Positions 43,466 through 52,154 of a stretch of DNA of 55,377 nt are shown here, in pieces. Under the pieces are notes generated by a model, which was not told the DNA's origin, did no database searches, and saw only the letters and a list, made by a program, of their open reading frames with translations. This DNA is from Gammaproteobacteria bacterium (GTDB taxonomy: Bacteria > Pseudomonadota > Gammaproteobacteria > Steroidobacterales > Steroidobacteraceae). Made by a program: the position numbers and the translations under genes. Numbering within the stretch: the first letter of the stretch is position 1; each line of letters begins with the position of its first letter. The stretch lies in the NCBI GenBank assembly GCA_003137095.1, contig PLET01000043.1, positions 50,454 through 105,830 of the forward strand. Reading direction: 5' to 3'.

Positions 43466-43673
43466 CGAAGGTCACCGGAAATTCAACCCAGTCTGCCGAA
43501 TTGAAGGGATCGACGCTGAGTTCATCCTCGAGGCTGCTGACCACGATGGCGAAGCTGAGCGAATCGAGTCCGCAGTCGGTGAGCTTCAGGTCGTCGTTGA
43601 GCGGCGCGAGGGTGCGCCCCTGATCGCCTGCAACCTGTTTGAAAACGCTGACTACCGTGTCCCGTATCGACAT
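43428..43673 (-). CDS. Acyl carrier protein 2
   Basis: An 81-residue carrier protein with phosphopantetheine serine Ser38 in CGLDSLSFAIVV, preceded by LNDDLKLTDCGLDSL and followed by the SLEDELSVDPFNSAD helix III region. It is rich in acidic residues and of normal length. AGGAG upstream on the minus strand is 12 bases from the ATG, a little long. It heads the carrier-ligase-FabG operon and lies 66 bases from the divergent FemAB-like pseudogene. It is quite different from carrier protein 1, so each probably has its own loading enzyme: the SerRS-like ligase for CP1 and the AMP ligase for CP2. Confidence 0.9.
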   Translation of the reverse strand: MSIRDTVVSVFKQVAGDQGRTLAPLNDDLKLTDCGLDSLSFAIVVSSLEDELSVDPFNSADWVEFPVTFGDFVKLYDHSHA

Positions 43674-43739
43674 AATCCATTGGCTCCTGTTGCATTCGCC
43701 TCAGCGGCATTATCGCCCAGCGGCTAGACTACGCGAAAG

Positions 43740-44695
43740 ATGTACCAGCAAAATAGTATCAGTGCATCGGGTGCATCCGACGTGCCCGCAACGCCGGGCA
43801 CCGCCGTTGCGGCAGCCCAGCCGGAGTGTCATGTCGAGCTCACGGTCGAGGTCGCGGACACCCTGGCCACGCTCGAGGGCCTGCGGCCCGACTACGAGCG
43901 GCTGCATCGCGCCACCGCCAACACCTCGCCATTCGCCCTGCACGAATGGCACATGGCCTGGTGCTCGCACTTCCCGAATCTCGATCCCAAGGTGCACGAC
44001 GAGCTCGCCATCATGGCTTTGCGCAATCCGGCGGGCGACTGCGTCGCCATCGTGCCGCTGATCGCCAGCCGGCGGCGCTTCGGGCCGTTTCCCATCGTCT
44101 CGCTCGACCTGCTCGGCGGCGATCCGTCATCCACCGAAATCCGCACGCCGCTGGTGCAGGACGGCTACGAGAAACCGGCGGCGCGCGGTGCGCGTGTTGT
44201 TGGCGCAGCGGCGGGATTGGGATTGGATCTATTGGGCCAGCATGGCGGGCCGGGTGGGGGATGCAATCGCGGCGGGCGCGCAGCTGCACGTGCGCGTCGA
44301 GCCCCCGGGATACCTGCTCGATCTCGCCCCCCACCTGGGAGCTGTTCCGCAGAAACCTGAAGCGCAACGTGCGCGAATCCCTGCGGCATTGCTACAACTC
44401 GCTCAGGCGCGAGGGCATCGGCTTCAGCTTCGAGGTCGCCGCAAGCGCCGCCGACGTCGCCCGCGCGCATCGGCTTCGTGGTCGGCGACAGGATGCTCCT
44501 GTATTACTCGGGATTCGATCCGCGCTGCGCGCGCTACGGGGTCATGACGACCGCCATGGCGGAGGCTCTCAAATATGCCATCGCCCGCGGCTCTTATCGC
44601 GCATCGCGCTGCATTTTTATCTCGGTGCGCGTTCCGGCAGGGGACTGCCGTCGCTGCTGTCGCGGTTCTTCAGGGCACGCCGTGTGTGGCGCTGA
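43740..44695 (+). pseudogene. Frameshifted CelD/BcsL-FemAB-like N-acyltransferase pseudogene
   Basis: Pieces of one protein are readable in successive frames. 43740 to ~44180 gives a CelD/FemAB start (ADTLATLEGLRPDYERLHRA, FALHEWHMAW, VAIVPLIASRRRFGPF, SLDLLGGDPSSTEIRTPLV). ~44185 to 44330 continues with RRDWDWIYWASM. ~44335 to 44465 continues with ELFRRNLKRNVRESLRHCYN. ~44470 to 44600 has MLLYYSGFDPRCARYG and AEALKYAIARG, and the last piece ends at 44695. At least four frame changes, plus an apparent deletion between the helical linker and YYSGFDP, break it. CelD/BcsL-type proteins sit in exopolysaccharide loci and transfer acyl or aminoacyl groups. Neighbouring genes are intact, which argues against general sequencing error. 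Confidence 0.75.
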
Positions 44696-44715
44696 AATAG
44701 CGGTCATTCAACATA

Positions 44716-44746
44716 TTGACTCGCGATTTATCGACCTTGTTATAAC
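44716..44746 (+). promoter_or_regulatory. Predicted sigma-70 promoter for the exopolysaccharide operon
   Basis: TTGACT (44716-44721) and TATAAC (44741-44746) with a TG extended -10 (44738-44739); the 19-base spacer is long, but the extended -10 compensates. Transcription would start near 44753, giving a leader of about 80 bases before the glycosyltransferase ATG. Confidence 0.5.
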
Positions 44747-44834
44747 TTCACACTTGCATCGAACGGCGCTCCGCGCGCGGCAACATACTGTAATTGCTTT
44801 GTGCTTTAATTGATTCAACACGAGACGGTCCCAG

Positions 44835-46106
44835 ATGATGCATGCAGCGGTCTACAGCAATTCCAACGTGATCGAGAAAGATGCCAAGCGTCTCCGGCCG
44901 TGCGTTTCGATTCTCGGCATACGCGGCGTGCCGGCGGGTCACGGCGGATTCGAGACGTTCACCGCACGGCTGGCCCCGCAGCTCGTCTCGAGCGGCTGGG
45001 ACGTGACCGTTTATTGCCAGGAGGACGAGGCCCCGCCGGCGGCGCCCTCGGGCCCCGGGCACAGTGCCTGGGAGAGCACCTGGGAGGGCGTCAAGCGCGT
45101 CCACCTGCAGGTGGGCCCCGACACCCCGCTCAACAGCATCAAGTTCGACCTGCGCTGCATCGCCGACGTGCTCGAACGTCGTCCGGATCTGGTGCTGATC
45201 CTCGGCTACAACACGGCGATTTTTGCATTACGGCTGCGACTGGCGGGGATTCCCACCGTGTTCAACATGGACGGCGTGGAATGGCAGCGCGACAAATGGG
45301 GCTTGATCGCGCGCGCCTGGCTGTACATGAACGACTGGGCCGCGTGCCTGATCGCGTGCCATCTGATCGCCGATCATCCGCAGATCGAGCGCCATCTGGA
45401 GTCGCGCGTGCGGCGCGGCAAGATCACCGTCATCCCCTACGGCGCCGACATTCTCGAGCCGGCGCCCGATGACCCACGGCATGCGGCGGAGCTGCGCAAC
45501 GTCGGCCTGTCCTCGATGAAATACGCGACGCTGATCGCGCGCGCCGAACCGGAGAATTCCGTGCTCGAGCTGGTACGGGCGTTCTCCGCCCGGCCGCGCG
45601 GCATCAAGCTCGCCGTGCTCGGCAGCTACGAGCCCAACAAGGTGGCCTATCACGCCAAGGTGCTGGCGGCCGCCGGCCCGGAGGTGATCTTTCTCGGCGC
45701 CATCTATGACATATCGGTGGTGCAGAACCTGCGGCGGCATTGTCTCCTGTACCTGCACGGTCATCGCGTGGGCGGCTGCAACCCCTCCCTGCTCGAAGCC
45801 ATGGGCGCGGGCAATCCCGTGCTGGCGCATCGCAATCGCTTCAACTGCTGGGTGGCCGGGCAGGGCGCGCGGTACTTCCTCGGGGTTCAGGATTGCGATC
45901 TGATGCTCACCGCCATGCTGCGCGATCCGGCGGAGCTGCTCAGCAAGGGGCAGATCAACCGCCGCCGCGCCGGCGACATCTTCAATTGGTCCGACGTGCT
46001 GCAGTCCTATGGCGAGCTTTTGGCGGATGCCCGATCGGGCGTGGTCGCCGGTGGCTTTCACTGGGGGCGCCGGCCGCATTGGCAGCTCGACGGCGACGTT
46101 TCTTGA
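44835..46106 (+). CDS. DUF1972/GT4-type glycosyltransferase, rhamnosyltransferase-like
   Basis: A 423-residue cytoplasmic glycosyltransferase of GT-B fold. The N-terminal SILGIRGVPAGHGGFETFTARLAP block is the DUF1972 signature found in rhamnosyl- and related transferases of exopolysaccharide loci. Other marks are VFNMDGVEWQRDKWG and the C-terminal GGCNPSLLEAMGAGNPVLAHRN segment with the donor-binding Glu. It adds a sugar to the lipid-linked repeat unit. Two ATG codons are possible (44835, 44838). First intact gene of the polysaccharide operon, behind a predicted promoter. Confidence 0.88.
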   Translation: MMHAAVYSNSNVIEKDAKRLRPCVSILGIRGVPAGHGGFETFTARLAPQLVSSGWDVTVYCQEDEAPPAAPSGPGHSAWESTWEGVKRVHLQVGPDTPLNSIKFDLRCIADVLERRPDLVLILGYNTAIFALRLRLAGIPTVFNMDGVEWQRDKWGLIARAWLYMNDWAACLIACHLIADHPQIERHLESRVRRGKITVIPYGADILEPAPDDPRHAAELRNVGLSSMKYATLIARAEPENSVLELVRAFSARPRGIKLAVLGSYEPNKVAYHAKVLAAAGPEVIFLGAIYDISVVQNLRRHCLLYLHGHRVGGCNPSLLEAMGAGNPVLAHRNRFNCWVAGQGARYFLGVQDCDLMLTAMLRDPAELLSKGQINRRRAGDIFNWSDVLQSYGELLADARSGVVAGGFHWGRRPHWQLDGDVS

Positions 46107-46120
46107 ATTCTCCGGCAGTC

Positions 46121-47248
46121 ATGCATAACGGGCGATTCCTGCTTACCATGCGCAGCATGCGCACGCCGCCCCTCTTGCGATGCTCGCGGCTGGCTGCGGC
46201 GGCCGCTGTCGGCGCCTGCCTGGCGGCCTGCTCCGCGACGCCGACCGGCGCATCCGCGAATCACATTCCCGTGCTCGCCCTGGCGCCGCCCGCGCCCGTC
46301 CAGCCCGCGGCCGGCGCCACCGCATCCGACGCCTCCGCTTCCGTGGCGGCCGCGTCCGTGGCCGCCTATACCCTGGCGGTGGGCGATGAATTCGACGTGC
46401 GCATGCCCGATGCGCCCCAATACGATCAGACGGTCAAAGTGCGGCCCGACGGCAAGGTCGACTTGAGCCTCATCGGCACGGTCGAGGCCGCCGGGCGCAG
46501 CGCCGAGGAACTGCAGGCGGTGCTGCGCGACCGGTACCGGGCCATGGCCGGCTCCGACCAGCAGCGCGAGTATCTCATCCACGCCAACGACGAACTGGAG
46601 ATCAAGCTGCCCTACTACCCGAATCTCAACGACCAGATGCGGGTGCGCCCCGACGGCAAGATCGACCTGCAATTGGCCGGCACCGTGCAGGCCGAGGGCC
46701 TGAGTCCGGAGCAGCTGGAGGCCGAACTCAAACATCGTTATGCGGTGTACCTGCGCGAGCCCGAACTCACCGTGATCGTGCGCACCGCCACCTCGCAGAT
46801 GGTCCGCACCGCCACCGGCATGGGCCGCGGCGGCATGGCCGATCTGCAGCCTTTGGTCGTGGTGCGCAGCTTCCAGGCGCCGCAGGTGTTCATCTCGGGC
46901 GAATTGCCGAGGCCCGGCATGGTCCCCTACGTCAGCGGCCTGACGCTGCTGCAGGTGCTGGCCGAGTCCGGCGGCCAGCTGCCGAGCGGCGATGTGACCA
47001 AGCTCATCATCCTGCGGCGCACCTCGGCGACCACGGCGGACGTGCTGCGCCCGGGGCTCACCCGCTCCTTCCGCACCGAGCCGACGCGCGACGTGCTGCT
47101 CGCGCCCTACGATGTGATCGTGCTGCCGCCGAGCGGCGCCCAGAAGGTGGCCGAATGGATGGATAAGTACGTCTACAAGATATTCGCACCCCTCAAGAAC
47201 AGCTCCTTCAGCTATGTATATGCCGTCAACAGCAACAAGCTTTACTGA
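46121..47248 (+). CDS. Wza-type polysaccharide export lipoprotein with duplicated export domain
   Basis: A 375-residue outer-membrane lipoprotein. It has a signal peptide with lipobox LAAC (acylated Cys37), an Ala/Pro-rich linker (38-72), and two consecutive polysaccharide-export domains (about 74-137, YTLAVGDEFDVRM...VRPDGKVDLSLIG; and about 150-215, YLIHANDELEIKL...VRPDGKIDLQLAG). An SLBB-type ligand domain follows (VFISGELPRPGMVPY). Members of the Wza/GumB/EpsA group normally have one export domain, so the tandem copy is unusual. It forms the export channel with the Wzz protein encoded next (11-base gap). Later in-frame ATGs at 46148 and 46157 are alternative starts giving a shorter leader. 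Confidence 0.9.
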   Translation: MHNGRFLLTMRSMRTPPLLRCSRLAAAAAVGACLAACSATPTGASANHIPVLALAPPAPVQPAAGATASDASASVAAASVAAYTLAVGDEFDVRMPDAPQYDQTVKVRPDGKVDLSLIGTVEAAGRSAEELQAVLRDRYRAMAGSDQQREYLIHANDELEIKLPYYPNLNDQMRVRPDGKIDLQLAGTVQAEGLSPEQLEAELKHRYAVYLREPELTVIVRTATSQMVRTATGMGRGGMADLQPLVVVRSFQAPQVFISGELPRPGMVPYVSGLTLLQVLAESGGQLPSGDVTKLIILRRTSATTADVLRPGLTRSFRTEPTRDVLLAPYDVIVLPPSGAQKVAEWMDKYVYKIFAPLKNSSFSYVYAVNSNKLY

Positions 47249-47259
47249 GAGCGGCGCCC

Positions 47260-48615
47260 ATGTCTGAACCGCAACCGCTGTTTCCGATCGCCGACGAGGA
47301 CGACGCCTTCGGCCTGACCACACGCGATCTGCTCAGCCAGTGGTTCAAGCACTGGCCGACCGTTGCGATCTGCCTGCTGGTGGTCGGCGGACTCACCTGG
47401 GGCGCGCTGGCCCTGCAACCCTCGATTTACGAGGCCACCGCCAAGGTGTGGGTGCAGACCGAGCAGCAGGGCACGCCGTCCTTTCTGTCCGGCATCGCCG
47501 CCTACCGCGAGTCGCAGGTGCCCGAGCCGGTGAACCGCAAGATCGAGACCGAGATCCAGCTGCTGCTGTCGCGCTCGAATGCCGAGGCCGTGGTGGCGCG
47601 GCTGCACATCACCAAGGCGCAGCTGGTGCAGTCCCCGATCGCCTACCTGCTGGACGATCTGCCGTCCTGGCTGCGCTTCGACAAGCCGAAGTCGGCCAAG
47701 CAGGTCAACGATGAGATCGTCGAACTGTTCATGAAGGGCATCACGGTGGAGCCGACCCGCTCCAAGACCGCGGACACCACCTCGAACGTGCTCGAGACCC
47801 ATTTCGCCTGCGCCGACAAGGCGCTCGCGGCGAAGGCGCTGGCGGCTCTGCTGCAGGAATACATCCAGTTCGGCGCGCAGCACAACCGCGAGCTGGGCGA
47901 GACCACCTACCGGCTGGTCGATTCGAAGATCCGCGAGGAGACCTCGGAGCTCAACGACCTGGACGATCAGATCCTCGCGCTCACCGTCGAGCAGGCCTCG
48001 CGCGCCGAGGTCACCTCCAACACCCAGGCGGCGATGACGCGTATGGCCCACTCCACCCCCGGCGGCACCGGACTCGACGCCACGCTGTCGAGCAGCCGCT
48101 CCGGCACCGGGGCGTCCGGCCTGGGCATGCTCAAGTCCGAGACCATCGAGATGCAGGCCCGCCTCGAGGAGGCGCAGCAGCTGTACACCGATCAATCGCC
48201 GAACGTGCGCCACCTCGCCCAACAGCTGGCCGCCCTGCGCGAACGCCTGAATGCCGGCGTGCGCGCCAGCGCGGCGCTCGATGCGCGCCTCGAGCGCCTC
48301 GAGCGCCAGCGGGCGCTCGCCGTCGAACGCTACACGGGCCTGCGCCAGAAGCTAGACCAGATCCAGCTCTATCTGCAGCTGAACCCGGTGGAATCCGACA
48401 GCCGCCTGATCACCGAAACGCCGCTCCAGCCGTACAAGCCCAACATCAAGACCACGGTGCTGGTCGGTCTGCTCGGTCCCATGGCCGGCCTGCTGCTCGG
48501 CCTGATGATTGCCGGCCTGCGCGAGTACTTCGATCACCGTCTGCAGAACCCGCAGGAAGTGCAGCGGTTCCTCGGACTCGACACCCTGGGAATCGTGCCG
48601 AAGGTGTCCTTGTGA
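47260..48615 (+). CDS. Wzz/PCP-2a-like chain-length determinant without fused kinase
   Basis: A 451-residue inner-membrane protein. TM1 is near 32-52 (TVAICLLVVGGLTWGALAL), followed by a Wzz beta/alpha region (IYEATAKVWVQTEQQ) and a long periplasmic coiled coil (about 200-370). A Pro-rich PYKPNIKTT segment and TM2 (~395-415) come next, then a short cytoplasmic tail (YFDHRLQNPQEVQRFLGLDTLG). The tail resembles the start of the kinase linker of Wzc-type copolymerases, but the kinase domain is on the next, overlapping gene (GTGA). It controls polymer length and connects to Wza. Confidence 0.9.
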   Translation: MSEPQPLFPIADEDDAFGLTTRDLLSQWFKHWPTVAICLLVVGGLTWGALALQPSIYEATAKVWVQTEQQGTPSFLSGIAAYRESQVPEPVNRKIETEIQLLLSRSNAEAVVARLHITKAQLVQSPIAYLLDDLPSWLRFDKPKSAKQVNDEIVELFMKGITVEPTRSKTADTTSNVLETHFACADKALAAKALAALLQEYIQFGAQHNRELGETTYRLVDSKIREETSELNDLDDQILALTVEQASRAEVTSNTQAAMTRMAHSTPGGTGLDATLSSSRSGTGASGLGMLKSETIEMQARLEEAQQLYTDQSPNVRHLAQQLAALRERLNAGVRASAALDARLERLERQRALAVERYTGLRQKLDQIQLYLQLNPVESDSRLITETPLQPYKPNIKTTVLVGLLGPMAGLLLGLMIAGLREYFDHRLQNPQEVQRFLGLDTLGIVPKVSL

Positions 48616-49211
48616 GGGACGATCCGATGCTGTTCAACCGCCTGGCGTGGCGCATCGCGGAGCGCCTGCCGCCGACCGACGCCGGCGGCCGCTCGCTGCT
48701 GATCACCAGTGCGCGCCGCGGCGAGGGCAAGAGCTTCGTCGCCGACGCGCTCGCCAACGCCTTCGGCCAGCAGAGCGCCGGATCGGTGGTGCTGGTGGAA
48801 TGCGCCGGCGACTCCGGCATCGCGCCCGACGGCGCCCAGACCTGGAGCGAGCTGGTGGAGAGCGGCGTACTGGCCCAGGAAACGGCCGCGGACGGGGCGG
48901 TCACCCGCATGGCCTGCGGCCGCGGCCGCGGCGCCGCCCTGTATCGCATCCGCGGCATCGCGCGTGCGCTCGAGCTGCTGCGCAGCCGCTTCGCCGTGGT
49001 GGTCATGGACGGCCCGACGCTGGCGGACTGCGGCGTGCTCTCCGCCTGTACCGATGCCAGCCTGCTGGTGATCAACGCCGCGCGCACCCGGCGCGAGATT
49101 GTCAAGGGCAGCCTGCAGTCGAACTCCATCGCCGCCCGCAAGCTTCTCGGTGTCGTCTTGAACCAGAAGCCGCAATTCGTGCCGCGTTGGTTGTACCGGC
49201 GCGCACTTTGA
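48612..49211 (+). CDS. CpsD/Wzc-kinase-like ATPase, reduced
   Basis: A 199-residue cytoplasmic P-loop protein of the BY-kinase (CpsD/CapB) family. Walker A is TSARRGEGKS (32-41) and Walker B is VVVMDGP (129-135). The Walker A' position reads VVLVECAGD where active kinases have an Asp (I/LDxDxR), and there is no C-terminal Tyr cluster. The N-terminal RLAWRIAERLP matches the family's activator-contact region. It may bind and hydrolyse ATP to regulate Wzz without phosphorylating itself, or may be a degraded kinase. GTG start inside the Wzz stop implies coupling. Confidence 0.8.
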   Translation: MRDDPMLFNRLAWRIAERLPPTDAGGRSLLITSARRGEGKSFVADALANAFGQQSAGSVVLVECAGDSGIAPDGAQTWSELVESGVLAQETAADGAVTRMACGRGRGAALYRIRGIARALELLRSRFAVVVMDGPTLADCGVLSACTDASLLVINAARTRREIVKGSLQSNSIAARKLLGVVLNQKPQFVPRWLYRRAL

Positions 49212-49221
49212 GGGGCGGCCC

Positions 49222-50724
49222 GTGAACACGGTGCTGTCGATGTCCCTGACGCTCGGCCTGTGCGCGCTGGTGACGGTGGGCATGATCATCGGCGCGGACG
49301 CCAGCTCGCAGGGCTCGCTCAAGATCGCGTTCATGCTGGTCCTCGCCCTGTCGCTGCTCGCGAGCATGCTGTGGTATCGCGTCGCGCAGCGCCGCTACCT
49401 GCTCGGGCTCTTGTTTCTCACCGCCCCTTTCGACGTCAGCAAGGCGGTGGTGGCGCCGGTCGGACAGTTCTACTCCCCCGCCCTGTACGTCACCGTGGCG
49501 GAAGCGGTGACCGTCCTGCTGGCGCTGGTGTGGGCCGTGGAGCAGCTGTTCCAGCGGCGCATGAAGCTGCCGGTCAGCCCGCTCGATGCACTCGCCCTGG
49601 GCTTTCTGGCGCTGGTGTGGTTCGGCGCCCTGCATGCCGGCGCGGGAGTGCAGTCGTTTTCCTCGGCGACCGCGTACTCCCTGTGCGTGCTCGGCTTCTA
49701 CGTGGTCTCGCACACCGTGCAGACCAAGGAGGACGTGCGCCTGGTGCTGTTCATGGTGTTCATCTCGTTTTGCCTGCAGGCCGTGTATGTCGCCGCTCAG
49801 ATGGGCACGCATTCGTTCCTGACGCTGCCCGGCGCCAAGGTCGCACCGGTCGGCACCCAGGGCCTGAGTTTCGAGGCCGAGCAGGTCGAGGCCTTCCGCC
49901 CGGTCGGCTCCTTCGATCATCCCAACGCGCTCGCCAGCTACCTCACGCTGCTGCTGTCGCCCGCCCTCGCCCTGGTGCTGATGACCCGGCGGCGGCTGCC
50001 GGTCCGCGTCTGGACGGCCGCGCTCGTCGTGCTGACGGTCGCCGGGGCGCTGCTGCTGCTGACGCTGTCGCGCGGCGGCTGGGCCGCCTTTCTGCTGGGC
50101 GCGGCGCTGGTCGGCGTGGTGTATTGGCGCAAGCACCTGATCGGCTCAGGCTATCTGCTGGTCATCGCCGGCGGCACGCTCACGGCCTTGATCGCGGTGG
50201 TGGCGATCTACCCGCAGATCGTGCTGCGCCTGACCGAATCCGATGCGCGCTCGACCGAATCGCGCATCGTACTGAGCGATCAAGCGCTGACCATCATCAA
50301 GGCCCACCCGCTCATCGGGGTCGGCTACGGCGGCTACAATCGCGCCGCCATCGACAATACGCCGCCGTCCTTTGCGCTGATTTCCGAGGACTACCAGAAG
50401 CAGCTGCTGCAGCTGGTGGTGCACAACCATTATCTGCTGCTGGCGGCCGAGCTCGGCGTTCCCGCCATGCTCTACTGGATTTTCCTCATGCTGCGGTTCA
50501 TCCGCCAGGCGTGGCCGCTGTCCCGATGGAAGGACCCGGGAATGTTCGCCCTGGCCGTGGGGTTGGCGGGCGCGCTGCTCAGCCAGATGCTGTATCTGGC
50601 CTCCGACAATTATTACGCCGACATTCGCGTCTTTCTCCTCTGGGTGACCGCCGGCGTGCTGCAGGCCTTGAACCTACAGACCGATGGCGCACCGCGGGCC
50701 GCGCCTCTCGAAGCAGCACCGTGA
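49222..50724 (+). CDS. O-antigen ligase/Wzy-like polymerase
   Basis: A 500-residue polytopic membrane protein of the Wzy_C/O-antigen ligase family, with about 12 hydrophobic segments. Diagnostic is the large periplasmic loop with GSFDHPNALASYLTLLL and, later, the ligase-type block LTESDARSTESRIVLSDQALTIIKAHPLIGVGYGGYNRA with HNHYLLLAAELGVPA. It polymerises repeat units in the periplasm. The start is GTG 49222 with GAGGGGCG a few bases before it. It overlaps the flippase gene by 4 bases (GTGA). Confidence 0.9.
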   Translation: MNTVLSMSLTLGLCALVTVGMIIGADASSQGSLKIAFMLVLALSLLASMLWYRVAQRRYLLGLLFLTAPFDVSKAVVAPVGQFYSPALYVTVAEAVTVLLALVWAVEQLFQRRMKLPVSPLDALALGFLALVWFGALHAGAGVQSFSSATAYSLCVLGFYVVSHTVQTKEDVRLVLFMVFISFCLQAVYVAAQMGTHSFLTLPGAKVAPVGTQGLSFEAEQVEAFRPVGSFDHPNALASYLTLLLSPALALVLMTRRRLPVRVWTAALVVLTVAGALLLLTLSRGGWAAFLLGAALVGVVYWRKHLIGSGYLLVIAGGTLTALIAVVAIYPQIVLRLTESDARSTESRIVLSDQALTIIKAHPLIGVGYGGYNRAAIDNTPPSFALISEDYQKQLLQLVVHNHYLLLAAELGVPAMLYWIFLMLRFIRQAWPLSRWKDPGMFALAVGLAGALLSQMLYLASDNYYADIRVFLLWVTAGVLQALNLQTDGAPRAAPLEAAP

Positions 50725-52154
50725 GCCGGCGCGCCGTGCTCGGCAATTTCGCCTCGCTGGCGTCGCTGCGCGTGGGCCTGGCAGCGCTCACCTTCGCGCT
50801 GTTCTGGTTCCTGTCGCATCGGCTGAGCACGGCGCAGCTCGGCGGCTTCTCGCTGCTCATGAACGCGTTCTTCATGGTGCAGACCGTGCCCCTGCTGGGC
50901 ATGGGGTTGCCGTTGATCCGGCGCATCGCCGCGCGGCCGCAGGTGGCGGCGCGCGAGTCCAGCAACTCGTTCTTCTTTTCACTGCCCGTGGCCGTGCTGA
51001 TCGGCGGCGCCCTGGCGCTCACCGGCATCTGGTACGCCGACGGCGCCCTGCGCTGGCCGTTCGCGCTGCTCGGGCTGTCCATGCTGCCCTCCTCCTGGAC
51101 CGTGGTCGCCGAATGCGTGCTGGTGGGCCGGGAGAAGATGCGCGGCATCGCCTATGTGAATCTGCTCGAGGCACTCGGCCGGCTGATCGGCGGCATCGTC
51201 GCGGTGAGCCTCGGCAGCGGGCTCACCGGCCTGTTCGCGGTGTTCCTGTGCCTGCGGGTGTGCGCGGCGCTGCTGTATCTGTGCAACCCGCTGCTGCCGG
51301 TGCCCAGCTGGCGCCTGGTGCACGGCCGGGTGATGCTGCGCTACCGGCGCCAGCTCGCGACCTACCTGTCCATCGAGGTGGTCTCCTCGGTGCATGCGCG
51401 CATCGACATCATTCTGTTGTCCTGGCTGCTGTCGCTGCGCGAGGTGGGCATCTATGCGGCCGCCACGCGCCTGAGCGACGCCGCCGTCATGGTGCCCACC
51501 ATGGCCGCCATCGTGCTGCTGCCCACCCAGTCGCGCCTGTTCGAGTCCGACCGGGCCGCCTTCATGCGCCTGTTCGAGCGCGCCGTGCGCTGGTACCTGA
51601 TCGCAGGTTTCGCCGCGGCCCTGGCGGTGGTGGCGCTCGCGCCCTTCATCGTGCACCTGATCTATGCGCCGAATCTGGCGCAAGCGGCGTCCATACTGCA
51701 GATCCTGATCCTCGGCGCCTCGCTGATGGTGGTGGATCAGATGCTCTCGACCACGCAGATTGCCGCCAAGGCGCAGCGCGCCGATCTGCACGCCATGTGC
51801 AGCGGGCTGGCGACGCTGCTGGTGCTGCTGTGCGTGTTCAGTCATTTCTTCGGCCTGGCGGGCGCGCCCATGGCGCCGCCGGCGGCATTGCTGGTGCGGG
51901 TGCTGGTCCGGCTGTACTGGGCGCAGAAGCAGTTCGCCACGCGGATCCTGGGCGTGGCGCTGCGCGTTCTGGCCGCCGCCGCCGTCGCCATCGCCGTGTG
52001 CTTCTCCCACATCGCCGAGAACATGGCCGTCCGCCTGCTGCTCGCCTGTGCGTGCTACGCCGCCGCGCTGTGGGCGACCGGCTCGGTGCGGATGGCGGAC
52101 TGGCAGATGCTGCGCGATTGGCTGCTGCGCCGGCCGCGCCACAGCGCCGCATGA
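50721..52154 (+). CDS. Wzx-type polysaccharide flippase
   Basis: A 477-residue integral membrane protein with about 12-14 helices of the polysaccharide transporter/MVF-like fold. Family marks are LGNFASLASLRVGLAALTFALF at the N-terminus, the long hydrophobic helix pairs and the IDIILLSWLLSLREVGIYAAATRLSDAAVMVPT segment. It flips lipid-linked repeat units to the periplasmic face for Wzy. Translation starts at GTG in the polymerase stop and ends in an ATGA overlap with the next glycosyltransferase. The order Wzz-kinase-Wzy-Wzx-GT is that of a complete Wzx/Wzy-dependent system. Confidence 0.9.
   Translation: MSRRAVLGNFASLASLRVGLAALTFALFWFLSHRLSTAQLGGFSLLMNAFFMVQTVPLLGMGLPLIRRIAARPQVAARESSNSFFFSLPVAVLIGGALALTGIWYADGALRWPFALLGLSMLPSSWTVVAECVLVGREKMRGIAYVNLLEALGRLIGGIVAVSLGSGLTGLFAVFLCLRVCAALLYLCNPLLPVPSWRLVHGRVMLRYRRQLATYLSIEVVSSVHARIDIILLSWLLSLREVGIYAAATRLSDAAVMVPTMAAIVLLPTQSRLFESDRAAFMRLFERAVRWYLIAGFAAALAVVALAPFIVHLIYAPNLAQAASILQILILGASLMVVDQMLSTTQIAAKAQRADLHAMCSGLATLLVLLCVFSHFFGLAGAPMAPPAALLVRVLVRLYWAQKQFATRILGVALRVLAAAAVAIAVCFSHIAENMAVRLLLACACYAAALWATGSVRMADWQMLRDWLLRRPRHSAA

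Noticed and set aside
32633-43673. NRPS or PKS megasynthase
   Set aside because: No condensation, ketosynthase or multidomain adenylation-carrier gene is present; all catalytic parts are single proteins.
43740-44695. Several short overlapping genes in place of one pseudogene
   Set aside because: The pieces read in order as one CelD/FemAB-like protein; none has its own ribosome site.
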